DNA of 64,000 bases from positions 248,001 through 312,000 of the forward strand of contig NZ_FOGI01000008.1 in the NCBI RefSeq assembly GCF_900111175.1. The letters run 5' to 3'. Each line of letters opens with the position of its first letter. Positions within the stretch are counted from its first letter, which is position 1. Source of the stretch: Actinokineospora terrae (lineage in GTDB: Bacteria > Actinomycetota > Actinomycetes > Mycobacteriales > Pseudonocardiaceae). The position numbers and the translations under genes were made by a program. Below are positions 1-8,329 of the stretch, piece by piece. A model generated the notes under the pieces. That model made no database searches. It was not told the DNA's origin and worked only from the letters and a program-made list of their open reading frames with translations.

Positions 1-588
1 GATCTGGCGCGGTCCCGAATTCGCTGTATCCGCCGACCCGGCACCGTCCACACCGGTCACACCGGGGGCGTCGACGACGAACAACTGGGGTGGACGGTCG
101 TGCTGGAACCCGATGTCGTCGAACCGGTACTCCAGACGGGTGATCACCCGGGGCGCCTCGGCTCCGGCGTCCGGAGCAGCGGTGTCGCCATCTGCCACAC
201 CGTAGCGACCGGGCTCGGGAACCCGTGCCACGAAAGCGATCCGCCGCGAGTCCGGCGACCAGACCGGGGCGCCCGCGCCCAGGGGCAGGTCGGTGAGGGT
301 GCGCGCCTCCCCGCCGTCGACCGGGATCACGTGCAGTTGGGGCGGTTCGCCCGCTTTCGCCGTGCGCAGGAACGCCACCCGGGTGCCGTCCGGGGAGATC
401 TCCGGCGCCGAGTCGCGGTGGCCCCTGGTGAACTCCCGCACCTCGCCGCCCGCCAGTCCCACGCGGTACAGACCACCCGCGTAGGAGTTCGTCGGCAGAT
501 CAGGGGTGGCGAGGCCGACCAGCAGCAGGTCCCCGCGGAGGGCGGGCGCGCCGGGCGCCGCCACCAGTTCGATGTCCTCTGGGCGCAC
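1..588 (-). CDS. S9-family peptidase (prolyl oligopeptidase type), N-terminal part, cut by window edge
   Basis: Only the first 196 codons are present; the 3' part lies beyond the left edge. I start it at the GTG at 588 because the frame upstream is closed by a TAA at 613-615. The translation opens VRPEDIELVAAPGAP and contains two propeller-type motifs, SPDGTRVAFLRT and SPDSRRIAFVAR, the SPDG/S-x-R-x-A-F blade signature of the N-terminal beta-propeller of S9 peptidases (dipeptidyl aminopeptidase / acylaminoacyl peptidase group). The catalytic alpha/beta-hydrolase domain, with Ser, Asp and His, would lie off the window, so activity cannot be judged. A second, complete S9 peptidase lies at 36637-38652. 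The family call is fairly safe; the substrate is unknown. Confidence 0.75.
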   Translation of the reverse strand, partial: MRPEDIELVAAPGAPALRGDLLLVGLATPDLPTNSYAGGLYRVGLAGGEVREFTRGHRDSAPEISPDGTRVAFLRTAKAGEPPQLHVIPVDGGEARTLTDLPLGAGAPVWSPDSRRIAFVARVPEPGRYGVADGDTAAPDAGAEAPRVITRLEYRFDDIGFQHDRPPQLFVVDAPGVTGVDGAGSADTANSGPRQI

Positions 589-651
589 GCGACGACCGTA
601 CCCGAGTTCACGTTAAACCCAGGACCCCTCGATTATTCCCACTCGTCCACA

Positions 652-688
652 GAAAAGCGGACGTGCATGGTTCGCACGCCCGCTTTTC
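652..688. terminator. Bidirectional hairpin between terC and the S9 peptidase gene
   Basis: The arms GAAAAGCGG (652-660) and CCGCTTTTC (680-688) are perfect complements. After a one-base mismatch they continue as CGTGC (662-666) and GCACG (674-678) around a 7-nt loop. The hairpin lies just downstream of the terC stop on the minus strand. The A/T-rich outer stem gives a T run inside the stem in both directions, so it probably ends terC transcription before the next minus-strand gene. Confidence 0.55.
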
Positions 689-722
689 GCCGTTCGCGCG
701 GGCACTCCCGCGCGGGATTGGT

Positions 723-1790
723 TCAGCGCCGGTGGTCGACCGGTTCACCCGTTTCGGTGGTGGATTCCCCGGTGGGGGATTCCCCGACCGGGGAATCGGC
801 GGCGGCACCGGCGATCACCCGCGCTTCGTCCCGCTTGGACTTGAGCAGGCTGGCGATGGTGGTGATGGCCAGCACGCCGACGATGACCGCGAGCGACACC
901 ACGATGTTGGGCACCGGCACCGGCAGCGGCTCGCCGCCGTTGAGGAAGGGCAGCGAGTTGGTGTGCAGCGCCTCGAGCACCAGCTTCACACCGATGAAGG
1001 CCAGGATCACCGCGAGGCCGATGGACAGGTAGACCAGCTTCTTGAGCAGCCCGCCGAGCAGGAAGTAGAGCTGGCGCAGGCCCATGAGCGCGAAGGCGTT
1101 GGCGGTGAAGACCAGGAATGGTTCCTTGGTCAGGCCGAAGATGGCCGGGATGGAGTCCACAGCGAACAGCAGGTCCGCGGTGCCGATGGCGATCATCACG
1201 ATGAACATCGGGGTGACGAAGCGCTTGCCGTCGATGCGCACGAACGAGTTCGCGCCGTGGTAGGTGTCGGTCACCGGGAAGATCTTGCGGGCGACCTTGG
1301 TGAGGGCGTTCTCCTCGTATTCCTCGTCCTCGCCGAGGCCCTGGCGGGAGAGGTTCCACGCGGTGTAGATGAGGAACGCGCCGAACAGGTAGAACACCCA
1401 GCTGAACTTCGCGATGGCCACCGCGCCGACGGCGATGAACGCCCCGCGCATGACCAGCGCCAGCACGATGCCGATCAGCAGCACCTTGTGCTGGTGGATC
1501 CTGGGCACCGAGAACGCGGACATGATGATCAGGAAGATGAACAGGTTGTCCACCGACAGCGAGTACTCGGTGATGTACCCGGCGAAGAACTCACCGGCGT
1601 AGGTGCCGCCGGAGAACGCCCAGATCCCGCCGCCGAAGGCGATCGCGCAGCCGATGTAGAAGGCGACCCACCGCCCGGCCTCGCCGACGGTGACCTCGTG
1701 CGGCTTGCGGTCGACGATGAACAGGTCGATCGCGAGCAGCACGAGCAGCCCGCCGATCGTGGCGAACCAGGCCCAGGTGGGGACGACCAT
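723..1790 (-). CDS. terC: TerC/Alx/YkoY-family integral membrane protein, probable Mn2+ exporter
   Basis: A 355-residue polytopic membrane protein starting MVVPTWAWFATIGG. It has the TerC-family features: ITEYSLSVDNLFIF (the conserved acidic/Asn motif within the first half), GTADLLFAVDSIPAIFGLT in the second half, and about eight or nine hydrophobic segments. The open frame extends upstream to 1898, but that extension is the riboswitch leader. The ATG at 1790 is supported by a GGAGG Shine-Dalgarno at 1800-1804, nine bases upstream. Bacillus YkoY/YceF and E. coli Alx homologues export Mn2+, and the Mn2+-type riboswitch in the leader supports the same role here. The charged, Ser/Thr/Glu-rich tail (SPVGESPTGESTTETGE) is probably cytoplasmic and looks like a short internal duplication. 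Tellurite resistance, the origin of the name, is not implied. Confidence 0.9.
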   Translation of the reverse strand: MVVPTWAWFATIGGLLVLLAIDLFIVDRKPHEVTVGEAGRWVAFYIGCAIAFGGGIWAFSGGTYAGEFFAGYITEYSLSVDNLFIFLIIMSAFSVPRIHQHKVLLIGIVLALVMRGAFIAVGAVAIAKFSWVFYLFGAFLIYTAWNLSRQGLGEDEEYEENALTKVARKIFPVTDTYHGANSFVRIDGKRFVTPMFIVMIAIGTADLLFAVDSIPAIFGLTKEPFLVFTANAFALMGLRQLYFLLGGLLKKLVYLSIGLAVILAFIGVKLVLEALHTNSLPFLNGGEPLPVPVPNIVVSLAVIVGVLAITTIASLLKSKRDEARVIAGAAADSPVGESPTGESTTETGEPVDHRR

Positions 1791-1798
1791 GTAAACAA

Positions 1799-1835
1799 AC
1801 CTCCGGTGTACGGGCGCGCGCCGACAACCGGAGGT
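1799..1835 (-). promoter_or_regulatory. Expression platform: Shine-Dalgarno of terC sequestered by the 3' strand of aptamer P1
   Basis: The terC ribosome-binding region ACCGGAGGT (minus strand, 1807 to 1799) is a perfect 9-bp complement of ACCTCCGGT (1835 to 1827), which contains the 3' strand of P1. The loop is 19 nt. The 5' strand of P1 (CGGAGG) and the Shine-Dalgarno (CGGAGG) are identical, so they compete for one partner. When ligand stabilises P1 the Shine-Dalgarno should be free, which predicts a translational ON switch. No U-run terminator is visible. Confidence 0.7.
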
Positions 1836-1923
1836 CTCTTCCGCCGGAAAATGGTCCGGCCACCGGTCCCGGGACGCTGCGGTCCGTGCTGACGACACCG
1901 GTGCGAAGGAATACTCCCCTCCG
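1828..1923 (-). ncRNA. yybP-ykoY (Mn2+-sensing) riboswitch aptamer upstream of terC
   Basis: Read on the minus strand from 1923, the RNA begins CGGAGGGGAGUAUUCC and shows the hallmark GGGGAGUA of the class. P1 pairs CGGAGG (1918-1923) with CCUCCG (1829-1834). Inside it UUCC pairs with GGAA. P2 pairs CACCGGU with ACCGGUG and is followed by the characteristic UCGUCAGCACGG strand. GGAC/GUCC forms the distal hairpin, and GCCGG/CCGGC forms the other arm of the four-way junction. The closing strand is GGAAGAGACCUCCGG. The resemblance in sequence and fold to the characterised yybP-ykoY class, and its placement in front of a TerC/YkoY-type gene, make the assignment strong. In that class Mn2+ docks the two stacked helices together. 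Confidence 0.85.
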
Positions 1924-2149
1924 ACACATTCGGTGTCCGATTCTTCCCTGTCCGGGCGCGGCGCACCAGTCGGGGTACGCCCCCGGCCTGGTCGGATTGG
2001 TCACAACCACCCCGACCCGGGCGCCGACGCCCCGGGGCAGCCTGCCCTGACCTGGCCGAACGCGATACCCCTACGGCGCGTTGTCACCCGGTGGTGATCG
2101 CCGGGGCGCCCTGGGAGCACTCTCAGGAAGAGTCCAATAAGTTCGGTCC

Positions 2150-5011
2150 GTGCCCTCCATCCCGCGGCCCCGGCCCCGCCAGATCGCCACCGCCCTCGTC
2201 GTCGTCGCCGTGGCGGCGGGTGGCCTGGTCTGGCTGAACGCCGGCGACGAGCCGCCGCCGGTGACCACGCGTGACGCCTTCCTGACGCTGCAGAGCGGTC
2301 CGGATCGGACCGAGCCGGTGCGGGTCGACACGACCCTGTACCTGCCGGAGACCACCCCGGCGCCCGCCGTCCTCGTCGCCCACGGTTTCGGCGGCAGCAA
2401 GGAGAGCGTCGACTCCGACGCCAGGGAGCTGGCCCAGCGCGGGTTCGTGGCGCTGGCCTGGTCGGCGCGCGGGTTCGGCCGCAGCGAGGGGCAGATCGCG
2501 CTCAACGACCCCGACTACGAGGTCAACGACGCGCGGGCGCTGGTCGACTGGCTGGCGACGCTGCCCGAGGTGACCAAGGACGGACCGGACGACCCGAAGG
2601 TGGGCGTGACCGGCGGGTCCTACGGCGGCGCGCTGTCGTTGTTGCTCGCCGGGTCGGACAAGCGGGTCGACGCGCTCGCGCCGGTGATCACCTACAACGA
2701 CCTCGGCCAGGCGCTGCTGCCGAACTCGGCGGGCACCTCGCAGGTGGCGCGGACGGCGGCCGCGAACCCGTACAGCGCGGACGGGGTGTTCAAGCGGTCC
2801 TGGGCGGGGATCTTCTTCGCCGCGGGCATGGGGGCGGCCGGGCTGGCGGACCCGACCGGCGACGCGACGGAGCCGGGGACCGAGGACGACGCGTCGAACT
2901 CGGCGACCGCGGGGGTGGCCGTGCCGGAGCCGTCCGGCGGGTCGGGTGGGCGGCAGCCGCAGTCCGGGTCGGCCGACCCGTGCGGCCGGTTCACCGCCGC
3001 GGTGTGCAAGGCGTACGCGCAGGTGGCCACGACCGGGCGGGCGGACCAGGCGACGGTGGACCTGCTGCGCCGGGTGTCGCCGGTGTCGGTGACCGGGAAG
3101 GTCACCCAGCCGACGATGATCGTGCAGGGCGAGCAGGACACGCTGTTCGGGCTCGACCAGGCCGACGCCACGGCGCGCCAGGTCAGCGCGGCGGGCGCCC
3201 CGGTCAAGGTCGTCTGGTATACCGGCGGCCACGACGGCGGCAAGCCCGGTCCGGAGCTGCGCGGGGAGATCGCGGACTGGTTCGACTTCCACCTGCGCGG
3301 CCAGGGCACGGATCCGGGTACGGGCTTCGAGTACGCGGTGCAGGGTGCGTTGCGGGCGCAGGGAGCGCCGTCTGTGCGCACTGTCAGCACTGGCTCTTAC
3401 CCCGGCCTTGGCGACTCGGCTGTGGCCGAACGGCGTGAGTTGGCGCTGTCCGGTCAGGAGCAGACGGTGGTGAACCCGCCGGGCGGGAACCCGGCGTCGA
3501 TCAGCAGCATGCCCGGGTTGGGCTCGGTGCTGGGCAGTTCGTCGCGGTTGGCCGGTCGGATCGCGATCGACCTGCCGGGTCAGGCGGCGCGGTTCCGCAG
3601 TGAGCCGATGACGGGCCAGTTGCTGATCGCGGGGGCGAGCACGGTCGGTCTGCGGGTCGCGAGCGCGACCGGTGGCGCCCCGGATGGCGCTGTGTTGTTC
3701 GCGAAGCTCTACGACGTCGGCCCGGACGGGGTGCGAACGCTGCCGGGGTCGGCGATCTCGGCACTACGCACTCCCCCGCTGCCCGCGGACGGTTCCGCGG
3801 TGGAGTTCTCGGTGTCGCTACCTGCGATCGTGCGACCGGTCGAGGCGGACCACCGCGTGGAGCTCGTTGTCTCTACCACCGACCAGGCTTACGCGACGCC
3901 CGTCGAGGCGGCCGCGTACCGGATCGCGTTGGCGCCAGGCGCGGAGTTGGCGGTACCGGTGGTGACGGGGTCGCGGTCGAGTTCCGCGCCCCCCGCGGGT
4001 CCGCTGATCGGGATCGGCGTGGTGCTGGGCGTGGTCGTGCTGGCCGTGGTGTGGGGTCTGCTGCGGCGGCGGCGCGAGGACGACGTGGACGCCTCGCTCG
4101 CGGACGTGCCGCTGGTGATCGACGGGCTGTCGAAGTCGTACCCCGGTGGGCTCAAGGCGGTGAACACGCTGTCGTTCCGGGTGGAGAGCGGGCAGGTCCT
4201 GGGCCTGCTCGGCCCCAACGGCGCGGGCAAGACGACCACGCTGCGGATGCTGATGGGCCTGATCCAGCCGACCGAGGGGTCGATCAGGGTGTTCGGGCAC
4301 CGGATCCACCCGGGCGCGCCGGTGCTGTCGCGGATCGGGTCGTTCGTGGAGGGCGCGGGGTTCCTGCCGCACCTGTCCGGGCGGGCGAACCTGGAGCTGT
4401 ACTGGGCGGCGACCGGGCGGCCTCGGGAGCACGCGCACTTCGCCGAGGCGCTGGAGATCGCCGGACTGGGCACCGCGGTGGAGCGCAAGGTCCGCACCTA
4501 CAGCCAGGGCATGCGGCAGCGGCTGGCGATCGCGCAGGCGATGCTCGGCTTCCCGGACCTGATGGTGCTCGACGAGCCGACCAACGGGCTCGACCCGCCG
4601 CAGATCCACCAGATGCGCGAGGTGCTGCGCCGCTACGCCGCGACCGGGCGCACCGTGGTGGTGTCGAGCCACCTGCTGGCCGAGGTCGAGCAGGCCTGCG
4701 ACCACGTGGTCGTGATGCACAAGGGCAGGCTGGTCGCCTCGGGCGCGGTGGACGACATCGTGGCCGGTGGCGGCGAGGCGACGTTCCGGGTGGACGACCC
4801 GGCGGCGGCCGAGGCGGCGCTGCGCGCGGTCGGCGGCGTGCGGGACGTGGTGGTCGAGGGCTCGCTGGTGCACGCGGACCTCGACGGGCTGCCGAGGTCG
4901 ACGGCGTTGGCGGCACTGGTGACCGCGGGTGTCGCGGTGGAGCAGGCGGGGCCGCGGCGCCGCCTGGAGGACGCGTTCCTGCAGTTGGTCGGAGAGGAGT
5001 CGTCCGCGTGA
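2150..5011 (+). CDS. Fused CocE/NonD-type alpha/beta hydrolase and ABC-transporter ATPase
   Basis: A 953-residue protein from a GTG at 2150. Residues about 12-30 form an uncleaved signal-anchor. A secreted-side alpha/beta hydrolase follows, with the nucleophile elbow GGSYGG (Ser157), an acid in VQGEQDTLFG and a histidine in YTGGHDGGKPG, then a C-terminal beta domain like that of X-Pro dipeptidyl peptidases. A second membrane segment (PLIGIGVVLGVVVLAVVWGL) leads to an RRRRED stop-transfer and a complete cytoplasmic ABC ATPase with GPNGAGKTTT (Walker A), YSQGMRQRLA (signature), LMVLDEPTNGLD (Walker B) and VVVSSHLLAEV (H-loop). The hydrolase therefore faces out and the ATPase faces in on one chain. 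It overlaps the permease gene by GTGA, so the two are translationally coupled. Substrates are unknown; an exported peptide or ester is a reasonable guess. Confidence 0.85.
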   Translation: MPSIPRPRPRQIATALVVVAVAAGGLVWLNAGDEPPPVTTRDAFLTLQSGPDRTEPVRVDTTLYLPETTPAPAVLVAHGFGGSKESVDSDARELAQRGFVALAWSARGFGRSEGQIALNDPDYEVNDARALVDWLATLPEVTKDGPDDPKVGVTGGSYGGALSLLLAGSDKRVDALAPVITYNDLGQALLPNSAGTSQVARTAAANPYSADGVFKRSWAGIFFAAGMGAAGLADPTGDATEPGTEDDASNSATAGVAVPEPSGGSGGRQPQSGSADPCGRFTAAVCKAYAQVATTGRADQATVDLLRRVSPVSVTGKVTQPTMIVQGEQDTLFGLDQADATARQVSAAGAPVKVVWYTGGHDGGKPGPELRGEIADWFDFHLRGQGTDPGTGFEYAVQGALRAQGAPSVRTVSTGSYPGLGDSAVAERRELALSGQEQTVVNPPGGNPASISSMPGLGSVLGSSSRLAGRIAIDLPGQAARFRSEPMTGQLLIAGASTVGLRVASATGGAPDGAVLFAKLYDVGPDGVRTLPGSAISALRTPPLPADGSAVEFSVSLPAIVRPVEADHRVELVVSTTDQAYATPVEAAAYRIALAPGAELAVPVVTGSRSSSAPPAGPLIGIGVVLGVVVLAVVWGLLRRRREDDVDASLADVPLVIDGLSKSYPGGLKAVNTLSFRVESGQVLGLLGPNGAGKTTTLRMLMGLIQPTEGSIRVFGHRIHPGAPVLSRIGSFVEGAGFLPHLSGRANLELYWAATGRPREHAHFAEALEIAGLGTAVERKVRTYSQGMRQRLAIAQAMLGFPDLMVLDEPTNGLDPPQIHQMREVLRRYAATGRTVVVSSHLLAEVEQACDHVVVMHKGRLVASGAVDDIVAGGGEATFRVDDPAAAEAALRAVGGVRDVVVEGSLVHADLDGLPRSTALAALVTAGVAVEQAGPRRRLEDAFLQLVGEESSA

Positions 5012-6006
5012 GCGACAACGGGAACCAGGCACCGAGCGTGAGGTCGGGCGGCGCTAAGGCAACCGGATCGGCGGTGGCCGAGAACGTGAGCACGGTGCAC
5101 ACCGACCCGGCGGCGATCGACGAGATGGTCAGCGCGGCCTCGCACGAGCACGTGGGCTCCGGGTCGGACGGCGCGGTCGAAGGCTTCCGGCAGGGGCGGA
5201 CGCTGCCGCTGCGGGTGGAGCTGGCCAGGCAGTTGCGGCGGCGCAGGACCCAGTTGCTGCTGGGGTTCCTGGTGCTGCTGCCGTTCATCCTGTGGGCGGC
5301 CTTCGAGTTCGGCACCAGCGGCAACGCGCGCCGCTCCGGCGGGTTCGTCGACCTGGCCACCGCGAGCGCGCCGAACTTCGTGGTGTTCGTGCTGTTCGCG
5401 GCCGGGAGCTTCCTGCTGCCGATGATCGTGGCGCTGTTCTTCGGCGACACGATCGCCTCGGAGGCGTCGTGGTCGAGCCTGAAGTACCTGCTGGCGATGC
5501 CGATCCCGCGCGGTCGGCTGCTGCGGCAGAAGGCGGTCACCTCGGGGCTGCTGTCGCTGCTGGCGCTGGTGCTGCTGCCCGCGGTCGCCCTGCTGGTCGG
5601 GGTGATCTTCTACGGCGCGGGCGAGGCGGTGAGCCCCACCGGCGACGCGATCGCGTTCTCCGACTCGCTGCTGGCGATGGTGTTCGCGGTGGCCTACATC
5701 GCGGTGAACCTGCTGTGGGTGGCCGGGTTGGCGCTGCTGCTGTCGGTGGCCACCGACGCCCCGCTCGGCGCGGTCGGCGGCGCGGTGCTGGTGTCGATCC
5801 TGTCGCAGATCCTGGACCAGATCACGGCGCTGGAGGGCATCCGCGACTACCTGCCGACGCACTTCGCGTTCGCCTGGTCCGACCTGATCTCCACCGACAT
5901 CGACTGGTCGAACATGGCCAAGGGCGCGTTCTCCGCGGTCACCTTCGCCGCGGTGTTCGGGCTGCTGGCGGCGCGCAGGTTCCGGACGAAGGACATCACG
6001 AGCTGA
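5008..6006 (+). CDS. ABC-2-type transporter permease
   Basis: Begins at the GTG at 5008, which overlaps the stop of the hydrolase-ATPase gene (GTGA). The 332-residue product has a charged cytoplasmic N-terminus of about 75 residues, then six hydrophobic segments including TQLLLGFLVLLPFILWA and LLSLLALVLLPAVALLVGVI. The cytoplasmic motif SWSSLKYLLAMPIPRGRLLRQK is typical of ABC-2 permeases ('the ... P.sR..ll..K' loop). It is the membrane partner of the fused ATPase immediately upstream, and the pair is a complete transporter if it dimerises. The same nucleotide span also contains a long shadow frame that leads into the next gene and should be ignored. Confidence 0.85.
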   Translation: MSDNGNQAPSVRSGGAKATGSAVAENVSTVHTDPAAIDEMVSAASHEHVGSGSDGAVEGFRQGRTLPLRVELARQLRRRRTQLLLGFLVLLPFILWAAFEFGTSGNARRSGGFVDLATASAPNFVVFVLFAAGSFLLPMIVALFFGDTIASEASWSSLKYLLAMPIPRGRLLRQKAVTSGLLSLLALVLLPAVALLVGVIFYGAGEAVSPTGDAIAFSDSLLAMVFAVAYIAVNLLWVAGLALLLSVATDAPLGAVGGAVLVSILSQILDQITALEGIRDYLPTHFAFAWSDLISTDIDWSNMAKGAFSAVTFAAVFGLLAARRFRTKDITS

Positions 6007-6038
6007 ACGCGCGACGGGTGGGGGACGTGAGCAGGGGT

Positions 6039-7184
6039 ATGGCGGAACGGGTTGTTGTGGTGCGCGCGGGCGAGGAACCCCCCGCGGCGTGGTCGGCGAG
6101 CGTCTTCCTGGCTGGCCCGACCCCGCGCTCCCCGGACGTGGCGTCCTGGCGCCCGGCGGCGGTCGCGGAGATCGAGTCGCGGTGGACCGGCCCCGGCACG
6201 CTCGTGGTGTTCGTGCCGGAACCGGCGGACGGGCTGTGGCCGGACTACACCCACCAGCGCACCTGGGAGCTCCACTGGGGCGACCGCTGCGACGTGGTCC
6301 TGTTCTGGATCCCCCGCGGCCCCGGCATGCCCGCGCTGACCACCAACGACGAGTTCGGCCGTTGGAAGGACAGCGGGCGCGCGGTGCTGGGTACGCCGCC
6401 TGACGCGGAGAGTGTGCGGTACCAGCGCTGTTACGCCACGGACAATGGGATTCCTTTAGCGGACACCTTGACCGACACCATCGACCTTGCGCTGACTGAA
6501 CTAGCGGGGGGTGTCGAGCGTGAGGGCGGTAAGAGGTTCGTACCGCTCCGGGTCTGGCGTACTGACGCGTTCCGCCGGTGGATCACCACGGTCGAGCGGT
6601 CGGGCAACGAGGTGGTCGACGCGACGCAGGTGTGGGTGTTCCCGATCGCAGGCCCGGTGGTGTTCTGGGCGCTGCGAGTATCGATGTGGGTGGCCCTGGA
6701 AGACCGCCTGAAGTCCGGCGAGGTCATCTTGTCCCGCCCGGACCTGGCATCGGTCGTGGCGTACCTGCCCGGGGCCACGGCGCAGGACACCGAGGTGGTG
6801 CTGGTGCGGGAGTTCCGGCCCGCCGCGCGGACCTCGGACGGGTTTGTGTTGGAACTACCTGGCGGCTCGCACCAGGCAGTGATCGAACCAGTGACCCTGG
6901 CAGCCCTGGAGTTCGGCGAGGAGACCGGCCTGGCCGTGGCGGCCGACCGGCTGGTGGCGCACACGTCCCGGCAGCTGGCGGGGACGATGAGCACGCACCG
7001 GCAGGCGGTGTTCTCGGTCCGCTTGACGGAGGCGGAGATGGCGGAGCTGCGAGGGGCGGCACCGGTCGTGGACGGGACCGAGGTGACTTACCCGGTGGTG
7101 TGGCGGGTGGGCGACCTGTTCGCGGACGGCCACGCGGACTGGACGACGTTGGGGGCGGTGGCGGAGGTCCTGCTGGGCGGGTGA
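6039..7184 (+). CDS. Two-domain protein: nucleoside 2-deoxyribosyltransferase-like domain plus Nudix hydrolase
   Basis: A 381-residue product from ATG 6039; GTG 6027 is in frame and is an equal alternative, as neither has a well-spaced ribosome-binding site. The N-terminal third has SVFLAGPTPR (residues about 19-28), then DVVLFWIPRG and NDEFGRW, matching the Rossmann-like deoxyribosyltransferase-2/DUF4406-type fold. The C-terminal half is a Nudix fold with the box PGGSHQAV..LEFGEETGL at about 272-295. The catalytic Glu residues of EExG are present, but the box Arg of REUxEExGU is Leu. The fusion suggests that a nucleoside or nucleotide-sugar is made or cleaved at the glycosidic bond and at the pyrophosphate by one protein. 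It may be co-transcribed with the transporter genes (32-nt gap). The exact substrate cannot be read from the sequence. Confidence 0.75.
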   Translation: MAERVVVVRAGEEPPAAWSASVFLAGPTPRSPDVASWRPAAVAEIESRWTGPGTLVVFVPEPADGLWPDYTHQRTWELHWGDRCDVVLFWIPRGPGMPALTTNDEFGRWKDSGRAVLGTPPDAESVRYQRCYATDNGIPLADTLTDTIDLALTELAGGVEREGGKRFVPLRVWRTDAFRRWITTVERSGNEVVDATQVWVFPIAGPVVFWALRVSMWVALEDRLKSGEVILSRPDLASVVAYLPGATAQDTEVVLVREFRPAARTSDGFVLELPGGSHQAVIEPVTLAALEFGEETGLAVAADRLVAHTSRQLAGTMSTHRQAVFSVRLTEAEMAELRGAAPVVDGTEVTYPVVWRVGDLFADGHADWTTLGAVAEVLLGG

Positions 7185-7243
7185 GGCACTAGGCGGCTGC
7201 CGGGCAGGTGACGGGGCGGGCGTCTTGTGGGGTCTTCGCGGGG

Positions 7244-8329
7244 TCAGGCGGCGGGTTCGCGGACTACCTGGGCTCGGACGGCGCGGAGGACGTGGTGGTC
7301 GACGGTGGCGCAGTCGGCGGCTAGCCAGGTGCCGATGTCGTCGACGAAGGTGGGTGGGGTCATGGCGGAGACGCCGTTGCCGGGGGTCTCGTCGGTGGTG
7401 ACCTCGCCGGAGCGGCTGGGGTAGACCAGGACGACGCCGCGGACCTCGACGCCGGGGAGGTGGTCGGCGAACGCGGCGACGGCGTCGAACAGGTGCGTGG
7501 AGCCGCCGCGGAAGGGGTGGCCGTTGCGCCACAGGGAGCCGTCGTCGTCGATCTCGTAGTGCCCGGGCAGCCACAGCTTCGACTCGACCAGCACCAGCCG
7601 GTGCCCGCACAGCACGGCGTGCTCCACGTCGGCGAACACCGAACCCGGGCGCGACAACCCGTGGAACACCCGCGCCCCCGGCAGCCGTGCCAGGTAGTTG
7701 ACCAGCAGGTCCGAGGTCAACCGCTCGCCGACCGGCTCGTCGTCGGCGACCCCGAACACCGTGCGCTCGCCGAACTCCGCCTGCGCCGCCCGCTGCGCCC
7801 GCGCCGCCGCCAGGTACAGCCGCGCCAACCGCACCGCGACGGCGATCGCCGCGGCCACCAACGCCAGCCAGCACACCAGCAGGAACGGCGGCAACCACTC
7901 CGGTAGCACCAACGGGACCGCGAGAACCACCGCGGCCAGCCCCATGCCGAGGGCGGGCGCGTGCCCGGGCGTGCGGACGTACCCGATGCGCGGCTGGTGC
8001 TTCGTCAGGTGCCACCACGGCAACGACGACGGCGGCACGTCACACCCGGCGGGCACGAACGCGGGCTCGTCCCGGTACATCCGCCGCCGGGCCCGGGGCG
8101 CCGGTGCCGCCGCGGGAACGGGCGCCGCCACGACCCCCCGGTCGTACTCCGCCCGCCTCCGCGCGTCCGCCAACGTCTCGTACGCCGACTTCAACAGCCG
8201 GAACGTCCCCGCCGTCCCACCCGCGTCCGGGTGCATGACCTTCGCCAACGCCCGGAACGCGGACTTGATCTCACCAGCCGACGCGTCCCTCCGGACCCCG
8301 AGCAGCTCGTAGTAGTCGACGTCGTCCAG
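7244..8329 (-). CDS. Membrane protein with N-terminal J-domain and C-terminal NERD nuclease-related domain
   Basis: The J-domain reads LDDVDYYELLGVRRDASAG and continues to a canonical HPD (residues 33-35 from my start). Two membrane helices (about 127-144 and 148-167) follow, then a NERD domain with FADVEHAVLCG and VLVESKLWLPG, the D..ExK pattern of PD-(D/E)xK-like nucleases. The first in-frame ATG (8248) would delete the first helix of the J-domain. No ATG, GTG or TTG exists between the upstream TGA and the domain. A CTG at 8329 sits 8 nt behind a near-perfect GAGGAGG, so I choose it as a non-canonical start. The J-domain implies recruitment of DnaK to a membrane-tethered nuclease-like module. 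Such proteins are uncharacterised; a stress or foreign-DNA role is speculation. Confidence 0.75.
   Translation of the reverse strand: MDDVDYYELLGVRRDASAGEIKSAFRALAKVMHPDAGGTAGTFRLLKSAYETLADARRRAEYDRGVVAAPVPAAAPAPRARRRMYRDEPAFVPAGCDVPPSSLPWWHLTKHQPRIGYVRTPGHAPALGMGLAAVVLAVPLVLPEWLPPFLLVCWLALVAAAIAVAVRLARLYLAAARAQRAAQAEFGERTVFGVADDEPVGERLTSDLLVNYLARLPGARVFHGLSRPGSVFADVEHAVLCGHRLVLVESKLWLPGHYEIDDDGSLWRNGHPFRGGSTHLFDAVAAFADHLPGVEVRGVVLVYPSRSGEVTTDETPGNGVSAMTPPTFVDDIGTWLAADCATVDHHVLRAVRAQVVREPAA

Noticed and set aside
663..1892. Plus-strand frame of 409 codons opposite terC
   Set aside because: His/Asp/Glu/Arg-rich mirror frame of terC and its riboswitch leader; no ribosome-binding site or recognisable fold.
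5292..6038. N-terminal extension of the deoxyribosyltransferase-Nudix protein
   Set aside because: It is a shadow frame within the permease gene; homology-like motifs begin only after 6039.
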